Shown: positions 1 through 8,627 of the stretch, one piece after another | Position numbering within the stretch: position 1 is the stretch's first letter | How the letters are laid out: each line of letters starts with the position of its first letter | Assembly (NCBI GenBank): GCA_000151295.1 | Contig: GG745353.1 | Span: 38,233 to 56,028 of the forward strand | Origin: Allomyces macrogynus ATCC 38327 | Taxonomy: Eukaryota; Blastocladiomycota; Blastocladiomycetes; Blastocladiales; Blastocladiaceae | Direction of reading: 5' to 3' | Length of the DNA: 17,796 nucleotides | Translations under genes and position numbers: made by a program | Notes under the pieces: generated by a model | Told to the model about the DNA's origin: nothing | What the model saw: only the letters and a program-made list of their open reading frames with translations | Database searches by the model: none

Positions 1-222
1 ACGTGGCCCGGTGCCTCGCTTGTGGGCCGCACCGTCCCTCTCTGCTTCTTCTTGTCTTGTTTCCTTTTTCGTGTTTGCAGTACCCCCCCCCCCCCCCTCT
101 CTTTTGTTGTCCGAAGCCCTCTCGACCGCAGTCACTGACGCGCTTGCCCACCTTTCCACCATTCCCTCATGATCAACACGATCGCTGTCGCCGGACCCTA
201 CTTTGTCCCTGCCTACGCGTAG
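1..222 (+). other. Intron sequence of the CPAP-like gene, with a C15 homopolymer
   Basis: No frame here shows the codon bias seen in the exons. The stretch is rich in T and C, contains an uninterrupted run of about 15 C at 83-97, and ends in a good acceptor (ACGCGTAG) at 222. Internal AG acceptors (for example TTTGCAG at 80) could mean more than one intron or a small exon, which I cannot resolve. The intron's 5' end may lie before the window. Confidence 0.5.
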
Positions 223-384
223 GAAATCTGGACCAAGGAGAAGAAGAAGCGCGTCATGCCCAACGGCGAGATCAAGATTGTGTTTGCCGACGGGACGCGG
301 CAAAAGATCTTGCCCGATGGCCGCATGCGCGTCGTCGACCCGCACGGGCGCATTCTCAAAGACGAGATTGGCGACGACGGTTGA
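223..384 (+). CDS. CPAP: Last exon of a CPAP/SAS-4 (CENPJ)-like centriole protein, TCP10 C-terminal G-box (partial)
   Basis: The reading frame from 223 to the TGA at 382-384 encodes about 53 residues with the repeating 'nGx-k-vf-dGt-pDGr' pattern of the TCP10_C/G-box domain. Visible elements are MPNGEIKIVFADG, KILPDGRMRVVDPHG and a short acidic end. This matches the extreme C-terminus of CPAP/SAS-4, whose last blades have the same pattern and end a few residues after a 'G-x-v-l' segment. In that family the G-box is a free-standing beta-sheet that binds STIL/Ana2 during centriole assembly. A clear acceptor (ACGCGTAG) lies just before 223. The preceding 222 bases look intronic, being pyrimidine-rich with a 15-base C run, and the rest of the gene is outside the window. 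The domain is well supported. The exact family member is less sure, because other TCP10-domain proteins share the fold. Confidence 0.75.
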   Translation, partial: EIWTKEKKKRVMPNGEIKIVFADGTRQKILPDGRMRVVDPHGRILKDEIGDDG

Positions 385-825
385 GCCGTGGGAGGGAGAG
401 GGCGTCGTGCGCGAAGTTCCGACGCAGTTTTCCAAGTTCAATTGGATTTTTGGGTGTCCTTTTTCTTGCATGCCTTGAAGTTGTCTTGTCTCCGGCGTCT
501 TCACAGTGCATCGTTCGCGAGGCTCGCGAGCATGAGGTCGTGTCTGGATCCGGTTCGTGGTCGGTTGCTCAAGGTCAGCACGAATCACCTTGGATTTGCA
601 TCGGCAGGGGTTCTGGCATCGGTCACCAGGAACGTGACCGCGCAGCGATCATGACCGCTTCATGAACCAAATCGAACCCGCGCTAAACCACCCTCTTCGC
701 CAGCGCCACACACTTCTCCACTCTCCCAACGGCCATCGGTGGACCAGCACCCGCTGCAATACCACGGACGCGACAAGGCTCAACCAACACTCGCGCTCTT
801 ACGACTCCAAGCAAGTTCCTGCACG
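385..825. other. Intergenic, CPAP-like 3' end to neuferricin-like 5' end
   Basis: These 441 bases hold open frames on both strands, but none has the G/C-third codon pattern of the neighbouring exons or a recognisable domain. The stretch should contain the 3' UTR of the CPAP-like gene and the promoter and 5' UTR of the next gene. I see no RNA gene or clear polyadenylation signal. Confidence 0.5.
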
Positions 826-1700
826 ATGAGCGCGCGCTACGACCCGAAAGCCAAGCCCGGCGCTGGCCGGCGCGCACGGCCCGCGGAGCCGCCAGTGTCG
901 CTGCTCGCCAAGATCATGCAGACGCTCCAAGTCCTGACGCTCATGGTCGCGGCGGCCGGAGCACTTTCGTACATGGTCAGTTCGAAGACGTGCACTGTGA
1001 TCACGATCGCAACCGAGTACTGACCGGGTGTGGACCTGGCCAAGCAGATCAACGGCAACTTTACGTGGAACTACAAGCTGCCGTCGTGGCGGAGGATCCA
1101 GAATACGTGGATGGTTCGTTGTGCTCAAATGCCGCTACAGTGGTCGTTGCGGTGGTCGTTGCAGCGTTCTGACCGATGGCGATTCTTCGACAGGCGTCCA
1201 ATCGCGTCTTCACGCCCGAGGAGCTCAAGCTGTACGACGGCACCGACCCAAGCAAGCCCATCTACCTCGCCATCATGTACGCGTCCCGTCTATCTGTCAC
1301 GCTAAGGGCACTTCGCGCCTCTTCATCGTTCCCCTCCCTTCCGCTCACCCGCCCACCACCTCACCTGTTCAGGGGCGACGTCTTCGACGTGACAGAAGGC
1401 CGGTCCTACTACGGCCCTGGCGGCGGGTACCACTTTTTCGCGGGTCGTGATGCGGCACGCGCCTACATCACGGGCTGCTTCCAGACGCACTTGACGCACG
1501 ATATTCGTGGCCTGACGCCCGACCAAATCAAGGGGATCGACGACTGGCGCCAGTTTTACACGTCCGGGTCGGAAAAGTACTTCAAGGTTGGGCGTGTCGT
1601 GCATGAGCCGATCGATCCGAAGACGCCGATCCCGCCGCCGTGCGATGATGGCGCGTCGGCCGAGCAGGGGCAGGCGGCGGCGGGGACGTCGTCATCGTGA
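826..1700 (+). CDS. CYB5D2: Neuferricin (CYB5D2)-like, MAPR-family cytochrome b5-type haem-binding protein
   Basis: The model is join(826..975, 1048..1113, 1194..1276, 1373..1700), 208 residues, with all four exons in consistent phase. The ATG at 826 is the first in frame. Residues about 25-50 form one hydrophobic segment (LLAKIMQTLQVLTLMVAAAG), probably a signal anchor. The cytochrome b5-like domain starts near residue 77 (VFTPEELKLYDGTDPSKP), runs through GDVFDVTEGRSYYGPGGGYH and FFAGRDAARAYITGCF, and continues to about DDWRQFY and KYFKVGRVV. These are the signatures of the membrane-associated progesterone receptor family, and the spacing fits neuferricin best. The family binds haem through tyrosines rather than the two histidines of classical b5, and animal members are secreted or membrane-bound. 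The tail is a low-complexity Ala/Gln/Ser stretch. Intron 1 must be removed, since it carries an in-frame TGA at 1021. Its acceptor could be 1044 instead of 1047, which would add one Gln. Confidence 0.9.
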
Positions 1701-1965
1701 AGGATGAGATGGTCGGGTCGAGGGTGAGGGTGGAATGGTGATCCTTTTTTGCTTGATATAGGCTGAATAGCGCGCAGACGGGGCAAACATATTCATTCAA
1801 AACAACAGAACCACAACGTCTGGTGGTCGAGGAGGAGGGAACCACACCGGTGCTCCCCACGTCCACTTCCACATCTTTCCACCAATCCACAAACTCTGGA
1901 GCACGAGCAATCGTTTATGGAATCCAAAGCTGCAGCACCAAATCGACCAACACCCAACCAAATCC
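1701..1965. other. Convergent 3' intergenic stretch
   Basis: These 265 bases separate the stop codons of the neuferricin-like gene (+) and eIF3m (-), and must hold both 3' UTRs. A relatively AT-rich patch lies at 1740-1805. I see no gene and no strong terminator-like structure. Confidence 0.5.
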
Positions 1966-3681
1966 TTACTCGTCGACGCCCATGTCATCGTCATCCTCAC
2001 CCAACTCGGCGCGCGGCGCCTCGAACCCATCATCGGCCATATCGTACCCACTGCCGAGATCCAAATCGTCCACATCGGCATCATCAAACTCGTCGACCAT
2101 CGTCAGCGCATCAATCGCCTTGTGCACGCGCACGAGCCCGGCCTTCCACGCATGCAAGTCGGCCAGCAGCCGCTCCCAGTCGGCGACCGTGAAGTGCGGC
2201 TTGAACGCCGACGTGAGCGTGAGCGTCTTCTGAATCCCGTCAAGCTTGCCCTCAATCACGCCGTTGGCCACGGCCGAAATCGCGACCGCCTCAACATCGC
2301 GCGCGTCCTGCACGCCCATATCCTTGGCGATCGTGGCCAGCGGGACGGGCGTACCGAGTGGCAACGTCGTCAGGTACAACTGCCGCACCTTGCCGAGCGC
2401 CGCGGCCTGCAGCGCCGCCGGTGCCGGGAGCGCCTTGACGGCGGCTTTACTCGCGAGCGTGGCCAGGTCCTTCTCGACCGCCTTGTACCCGAGCAAATCA
2501 CCGTGCACGTACGCGGCCAACAGCTTGTACGCGGCCGACCCTGAGACAGCGGCGGCAGCGGGGGACACGAACGCCGGCGACAGGTCGAGGACTTTGGTCG
2601 GCGGCGCCAGCCCGGCGAGGACGGCGCGCGTCAAGACGGGCTCGACGACGGCCTTGTCGGCCTTAACGGCGTCAGCGAGGTAATTGAGGTGCGCAACGAG
2701 CGCGGTGAACGCGTCCTCGAAGAGACCAGCGGCCAGGTACTTTTCGTCGATCAGGGAGAGGAGCGTGGTCACGTCGGCCGTGGAGACGGTCCACTGCGCG
2801 GCCCAGGTGGGGATGTGCGCGACCGACGCGGCCAACGCCTTGAGCTCGCCGTGCTTGGCGGCGCTCTTGACGATTGCCGTGTAGAGCGTCAGGCGCACGG
2901 GCGAGGACGCGGCGGCGGCGTTGAAGGCGTGCGTCAGGCTACGATAGGCGCGGGATGGTCAAATCGCGGTACGTTTTTCTCTCACCATAAAACCAACATA
3001 CAGCTTGAGCTTCGCAACACCCTTGTCGACATTCGCATCCTCGATGCTCTTGGCAATACGGCCCAGCAGATCGGCCTCGAGCTTATCGTCGCCCGCAGCC
3101 GTCACGTTTACGAGCGCGAGCAGCAGTGCGAAAAAGCCCTCCACTTGCGTCTCCGGCACGTTCAGGATCAGACCAGCCTCGGAGCAGTAGCCCCGGACGA
3201 GGTCGGTCGTCGAACCGGACTCGACGGCAGAGCGGGCCTCGGCCACGTAGGTGTCCTCGTGCCATCGTCGCGCGACGAGTCGCCGTGCAGCTTCGACACG
3301 GCGGCCGAGTAGGACAGCCCCTAAGATGGGGTGCGGGGGTGGATGATCAGGGGTGCGGGTTGCGTGGGCGGCGAGTGAACGCAAGAGCACGCGCGCAGGG
3401 TGGATGGGTGGGGAGCGGTTCGGCACGTCATGGAGGGGATGGGGGTCGCGGCGACGCGTCTTGTCAGTTTGGCGTGGCGGGACGAGCGGCATTTGGCCAT
3501 GCTGAGCGGTATGCGTCGATTGCCCCGAAATGCAGCGGATCCACGTTGGTATTGCAGCGATCCATGACGCGTCGTTATTCCCCACCTACCCACCCACACG
3601 CCGTGACCGCGCCTTGCAAAGGTGGCCACGCACCAGGTCCGCATCCGAGGCGTTCACAAAGGTCGCCTTGAGGACGGTCAT
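1966..3681 (-). CDS. EIF3M: Translation initiation factor eIF3 subunit M (PCI domain)
   Basis: The main exon (2938..1966) encodes a helical repeat followed by a PCI domain and an Asp-rich tail. It includes SPVRLTLYTAIVKSA, GDLLGYKAV, the winged-helix region DMGVQDARDVEAVAISAV and the closing ADLHAWKAGL, all aligned with eIF3m (human AWKQNL). Exon 2 (3320..3002) joins through a GTATGT donor and 63-nt intron, restoring KLLTHAF in phase. Exon 1 is probably 3681..3634 (MTVLKATFVNASDADL), with a GTGCGT donor and a 313-nt intron. That junction is not clean: joined in phase 0, exon 2 opens as GLSYSAAVSKLHGDSSRDDG and the frame then slips one base near 3250-3265. A weaker donor (GTGGCC, 3629) or a later acceptor would avoid the slip. 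eIF3m is part of the PCI/MPN core of eIF3 in the cytoplasm. The identity is firm but the N-terminal structure is not. Confidence 0.85.
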
Positions 3682-3938
3682 GGTGACGAGCTGGAAAAAA
3701 GGTTGGGGTAGCTTGCGTTTCGCAGGTGCGCTTGCGGGCAGTCGTGGTGCGTCAGCTGGCCGCCGTCGTCGTGGGCGTCGTCGTGAACGTCGTCGTCGTC
3801 GCCAACGTGTCGGAGCGTCGCGCCGGATCACTGTTTTGCACCGCGGCGTTCTCACGCGCCGACACGTGATGCATTGCCATGCCGACGTGTCTGCTGCCTC
3901 TTCCGCTCGCTCGCTGCGATTTCGAACAGCAATCCACC
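3682..3938. promoter_or_regulatory. Shared bidirectional promoter of eIF3m (-) and the EF-hand/CAP-Gly gene (+), with GTC-rich repeats
   Basis: Only 257 bases separate the two divergent start codons, so both promoters must overlap here. At about 3764-3802 lies an imperfect trinucleotide array with clustered GTC/GTCGTC units. No TATA box is evident. The bidirectional role is inferred from geometry alone. Confidence 0.5.
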
Positions 3939-5311
3939 ATGGGCAACACCGAGTCGGTCAGCACGCCCGTCGACAATGGCGGAAGCGCGCAACTGCCCGC
4001 ATTGGACCCGGCCGTCGTGGCCAAGTTCTGCTCCGAATATGAACGTGAGTTGGACCAGACCACGACCATCAGATGCTCCAAACCGTCATGACCATTTCAG
4101 CAAAACCTCGCTGATCATACCAGCACATCGCGACCTTCAGTCACTCCCGCCGAGGTGCTCTTTGCCTACCAAGCGCATGCTGCGCTCATCCAGGGCGCGC
4201 TCGCCGACCAGGACAGCCTTCTCGCCAGGGTACTGGCTCGACCGTTTGCGCGCCGTAATTTGTCGCACGCAGTGTATTGACGGTTGGCGGTATCGGGGCG
4301 CTGATGCAGGCGTGCGAGCTGTTGTTCAACGTCGAGCACATCTCGTTTGTGCAGTATCTGAAAATGATCCAGTGGTGGCACACGAGCCCGCAAATGTCCA
4401 AGCTGCAATGTGCGCAGATTGCCGCTGCGGTGCTTGCGGTGGTGGGCCTTGCCGACTGATCTGCGCTTTGCCTAGACGTGTTCAATTTTCTCGATTGGGA
4501 CAACGACGACTTTGTGACACCCAAGGACCTCATGGCCGTGCTGCCCAAGCTGCTCGGGTCAAGTTTGGTTCGCTTGGTTTACTCGTTCCTTGGCGAAGAA
4601 TGTCCACCTGACACTCGGCTCGTACTGAGTAGTTCCAGGTCGATGCCGATATTTGCATCATGGCCACAGGCCATCGCGGCGTCGTGCGCTATGTCGGACC
4701 CACGTCCAAGGGCGCGGGCGATTGGCTTGGGATCGAGCTACATGCACCTGGTATGCGTTCTTGCCCTTCGTTCCTATTTTCCGCTCGTGAACCGCCCGGT
4801 TGACTTTGAATCTGGATTGCAGTCGGAAATACCACCGGTGCGCTTAAGGGAAAGCAGTACTTTTCCTGTCCACCGAAACACGGCACGTTTGTTCAGCCCG
4901 CAAAGTGCATCGAGGTGCGTGCTCTTCTCCCTCAACGATTCGCGTGCGACCTCAAATACTCACGTATCTTTCCTCTGCGTCTAGTGGGCAACCATCGAGT
5001 GGATCGCCGCCATGTTTGAGCAGCTCCAGGGCCAGTCTGACGTGGTCATACTCACCGAGACCGGGTTCACGATTCCGCGCACCGGGCTGGCGAGGATCGG
5101 GTGGGACCAGTTTGCCCAAGCGACGTCGGCCGATTCGGCCGTGACCAAGAGGCTCATACGGTGGTTCTTCCCGCTCCCGCTCCGTATGGGCGAGCCGCTG
5201 CCCGTCGCCATGGCACGAGCGGCATCGCCGACGAGCATGGCGCCGCTGGCCTCGACCGACATGGATTCAGCTGCGGAAGCCGTGGAGCGCGGGCCGACTA
5301 CGGTTGCGTAA
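3939..5311 (+). CDS. EF-hand plus CAP-Gly domain protein with N-myristoylation-type N-terminus
   Basis: The seven-exon model join(3939..4044, 4141..4229, 4310..4409, 4476..4567, 4639..4750, 4823..4914, 4985..5311) gives 305 residues with every phase matching. The N-terminus MGNTES fits the myristoylation rule (Gly2, Ser6). Residues about 35-129 are helical, like an EF-hand lobe, and hold one good calcium loop at 105-116 (DWDNDDFVTPKD: Asp at 1, 3, 5 and 12). Residues about 138-195 are a CAP-Gly domain: GHRGVVRYVGPTSKGAGDW, LGIEL, then KGKQYFSCPPKHGTFVQP. CAP-Gly domains bind the C-terminal EEY/F tails of alpha-tubulin and of EB/CLIP proteins. The core GKNDG motif reads GNTTG here, so binding may differ. 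The last 108 residues start with a short helix and become low-complexity. The likely role is calcium-responsive and membrane-linked at microtubules, which is inference. The donor of exon 4 (4568) is the least certain junction. Confidence 0.85.
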
Positions 5312-5741
5312 TGGGTGGACTGGGTTGCAACGGAGCACTCGGGTCGGTTTCGATGGACTGGAATACATTTGATTTGATTGAACGGACTTCAGCCTTTCTG
5401 GCTCCTTGATAAGCGCGCGGGAAGGTCACATTTTTGAACCGCTGACCACAAATGCTCTTCAGATTGATGTGATCCATGTTTCTTGCATGAAGCACGATTT
5501 CGCGGTTGGGGACCAAGACAAGCATTTGCTTTGCCCTGCCATTTAGCCTGGCCGGCTGTTGCTGGCCCTGCCCGCACACCTGCGACCACTCCACTCCCTT
5601 CCTCTTGTTCGTGTTCGTGCTCGTTCTCCTCCCCAAGTACAATTCTTGCTCATCAGGATTGGCCGTGAAGCTGCAACACCGCCGTCGGCCAAGCACGTTC
5701 GACGACGACAACCGGAAGATCAGCACACCCGCCCCCGCCCC
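5312..5741. other. Intergenic, CAP-Gly gene 3' end to malonyl-CoA decarboxylase 5' end
   Basis: These 430 bases contain no supported gene. A pyrimidine-rich tract lies around 5580-5640. The frame of the next gene stays open upstream to about 5559, but no ATG occurs in it before 5742, so this part is read as promoter and 5' UTR. Confidence 0.5.
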
Positions 5742-7598
5742 ATGGCCACGAGCGTGATCCGGCCGGTCCTGGCCCCGCGCCTCCTGTTGCTCCGCCACCT
5801 GACGCACTCGCGCAGCACGCCATTGCTGCTGGCCCATTTCCATCAGCACCGGACCAGCTGGACGCTCACGACGGCATCAGGTCCGACTCGCTGCACCATC
5901 ATGACCAACAACGACCCGCCGTCGAGGTCCCTGCACAGCGGGACGCCGGCCGATGCGCCCGCCACGACCAATTCGTATCAAGCGCGCCTCGTTGTTGACC
6001 TAGTCCGGTCGTTGGAGCGAATCGGGTCGTTTGCGATGACTTCCATGTCGGACCCGTTGAGCGTCGAGGACGATCTCGCGCAGATTCGCACGCTGTACCG
6101 TTCGATGGACCGGAGCGCCAAGTTGGGGCTCTGGGAGCAAGGTATTGAGCGCTTTTGATGGGTGGACAAGGTGGAGGAGGAATTGACGAGAGAGTGTGTG
6201 TTTAAAGAGGTATCGGTGCGCACACTCGCCAAGGTAGCGAAACTTCTCGCGCAGCAGCCGTGGGGGCTCGATTTCTTGATTCAAGTGCGCGGCGATCTGC
6301 TCGTACGGTGCTATTCCAGTTGGTTGCGGCCTTGAAGCAGAAACTGACCCGAATGGCCCATGTAGACGACAATGCGATCGCGCTCAGCCACTTCGCCGCC
6401 GTCGCTGCAGACGGCAATCAACGTGCTAAAGCGGCAAATCCAGACGTCGCTTCTCCCTGGGCTCCAGTTTGTCCAGCTGTCGCGCGGCTCGAGCGATGAG
6501 CTGTCGCGCGGCTCGAGCGATGAGCTGAAGCGCAAGGTGCGATCGATGCGGCAGTCGCACCTGCTCGCTCTGCGCGAAGCCAGAATCCGACTCTCCAGAC
6601 TGACTTCGTTCCTCTCCACCAGATCATCCAATACGAGACGGTCCACCTGATGAAAACGACCAACGACCTCGACAAGCGGCTGCAGCGGTACCGGCTCATC
6701 TACGCCTTCCTGCACCCGCGGCTCGCCGACCCGATCGCTTTCCTGCAGATCGCGCTCACCCCAACTCTCTCGGGCTCGGTACAATCAATTCTCAACGACG
6801 CGACCGCCAACGAACAGATGGACCCTCCCCCGACCGCCGCCATCTTCTACTCGGTCAACTCGACGATGCGCGGACTCGCGGGCATCCATATGGGCTCCCG
6901 CATTATCAAGGCCGCCGTCGCCGACTTGCAAGTGCACCATCCGTCAGTCACGGTGTTCTCGACCTTGTCCCCGATCCCGTCACTGCGCGCGTGGTTGCAG
7001 TCGACTCCGCCAACGCGCGGAAGTGGGCCGCGGCGGGCAATGGGCGCGGCAGCAGAGCCGTACGGTCGGTGGGAGGCCGTGGGGGCGATTTTGCCGGCAA
7101 CGTTGCGCGAGGCAGTCGTGCGGCATTTCGGGTCGCTGAGCAAGTTTGGGAAAATGGTGAATCAGGGCAAGTGGGTACATGATCCGGCACAGCGGCGGTT
7201 TGTGCGCGCGGTCCTGACGCCGATTTGCAAGCAGTACGTGTCGGCGTGGGATCAAGGGGTGGAGAACAGACGCGCAAGCTTACTCTGTTGGGGGCTACTA
7301 CTGTAGTTATTTGCTCAAGGTGCGCAACGACCCGGTCGAGCGATTTCACTTGGGGAACGGCGCAACGCTGTTACGGTTGAACTGGCTCGGCGATGTATCG
7401 CGTAAGTAGAGTAATTTTGTCTCCGTTTCCTGCGGCAACGACACGCGACTGACCTTGTTGCACGCTTTCTGATAACTAGCCAAAGGACTGTCGCAGTCGT
7501 ACGGGTTCATGGTGAACTACTGGTACGACTTGCCGAATCTCGAGGCCAATGCGCGCGCGTTCAACCGGGGACGAGGCACGATCGTGTCCAAGCTGTAG
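5742..7598 (+). CDS. MLYCD: Malonyl-CoA decarboxylase, with presequence and SKL peroxisomal signal
   Basis: The model is join(5742..6141, 6208..6302, 6366..6536, 6623..7245, 7307..7401, 7480..7598), 500 residues, all phases consistent. The enzyme converts malonyl-CoA to acetyl-CoA and CO2, controlling fatty-acid synthesis and oxidation. Family landmarks are GLDFLIQVRGDLL, IIQYETVHLMK, RLIYAFLHPRLADP, AAIFYSVNSTMRGLAGIHMG, FSTLSPIPSLRAWL, RFHLGNGATLLRLNW and SYGFMVNYWYDL. The Ser of LSPIP and the His of FHLGNG correspond to the catalytic pair of the GNAT-like domain. The first 40 residues are rich in Arg, Leu and Ser with no acids, like a mitochondrial presequence, and the last three are SKL, a canonical PTS1; the human enzyme has the same pair. 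Exon 3 carries a perfect 24-bp tandem duplication. The N-terminal helical domain looks shortened if the 66-nt first intron (with an in-frame TGA at 6156) is real. The gene is convergent with the next one. Confidence 0.92.
6476..6523 (+). repeat. Perfect 24-bp tandem duplication inside malonyl-CoA decarboxylase
   Basis: Positions 6476-6499 and 6500-6523 are identical. The unit is in frame and duplicates the eight residues LSRGSSDE. Removing one copy gives QLSRGSSDELKRK, which aligns with the family without a gap, so the second copy looks like a recent insertion. Confidence 0.95.
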
Positions 7599-7736
7599 GG
7601 TATATATTTATAACAGTGTCACAATTTTGGATCTCCACGGTTGGGACAGATTTTTGCCAATGAGTTCCCGGTTTGGACCATTTCGGGCGATCAGAAGGGA
7701 TTCAAAACCATTGCCGACGACGTGCAACCATCCCAT

Positions 7737-8627
7737 CTATTCCTGTTTCGCGTGCTGCTCAGCTGGTCGTGGCCTCGATGGCAGCAGCGGGAAGCGCGGG
7801 TGGACCAGGGCAAACCAGACGGCACCCACGACGGTGCCAATCGCGGTGCCTGCGAGGACTTGCGCGACCGTGTGGTATTGCAAGTGGACTCTACGGGACG
7901 AAAAGTGCAGCATGAGCTACGCGGCAGGCATGAATCGTGTCGGATCGAGCGTACCGCGAGTAAATAACGAGAGCCGCGATTGCGAGCGCGGCGAGCTGGA
8001 TCAAGGGCCCGAGCCAGCTTGGGAGCCTGTGATTTCGGGTGGAGAAGGTGCAGATCAGTGCTCTGAACTCCAAGGAGCAAGCAGTCCGACGAACGGGGGA
8101 AAAGAGGATCGTACCGGCGCCGCTCGGCGTGCACGAGGAGCAGGACAAAGATGCACCAGTAGGACATGAATTGCGCGTGGCTCGACGGCATGCCGTAGCC
8201 CTTGCCGAGGAAGGCTATAAGGTATCAATAGGCAACGAAAATGAACGACCCGACTACCACGATCAGTTCTTGAGCTCCAGAGCGGCAGGTGACAATCGAG
8301 ACACAATTAATCCATACGCGTCGGCCGGTGCTCGGCAATCCACCGCTTCAGCACAAAGTTGAGGCCTTCGTTGCCGAGCTGCCCGAGAAACATGGCTAGC
8401 CACAGCGGTTCGCGTGGGCGCGCCGCAGCAAGTGTCGCGTACGACACGACCATGGCGAGCGGGAGCAGCGTGATGAGCGCAAGAGCCTTGCCAATGAGCG
8501 CGTCGTCGACGTGGTACATGACATGGGTAAGCGACAGCGAAGTCAAAGCTGCTGCCGGATCTGGGTGCGCGGCGCACATGGCCGCGAGCGATCCGCGCGG
8601 TGCGGCCAGCGCAACTGGCTGATCCAT
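7737..8627 (-). CDS. DOLPP1: Dolichyldiphosphatase (dolichyl pyrophosphate phosphatase), PAP2 family
   Basis: The model is complement(join(7737..7890, 7955..8026, 8115..8214, 8318..8627)), 211 residues, phases consistent. The ATG at 8627 is the first in frame. The three PAP2 phosphatase motifs are complete: K94-x6-R101-P102 (KRWIAEHRP), P113-S-S-H116 (GYGMPSSHAQF) and S160-R161-x5-H167 (SRVHLQYHTVAQV). The wording GMPSSHxQF and SR-V-x-L-x-YHT-xxQV is specific to DOLPP1/Cax4 rather than other PAP2 enzymes. Four to five hydrophobic helices alternate with the motifs. The enzyme acts on the ER luminal side, releasing phosphate from dolichyl pyrophosphate so that the lipid carrier returns to N-glycosylation. 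The protein is about 27 residues shorter than the human one, because the conserved tail after HPRFPLLP is replaced by a short charged end. A further 3' exon could exist, but I found none in the 138 bases before the neighbouring stop. Confidence 0.92.

Noticed and set aside
6303..6319. A 17-nt mini-intron in malonyl-CoA decarboxylase
   Set aside because: A 63-nt intron from the same donor (6303-6365), with a CTGAC branch site, restores frame and aligns better with the family.
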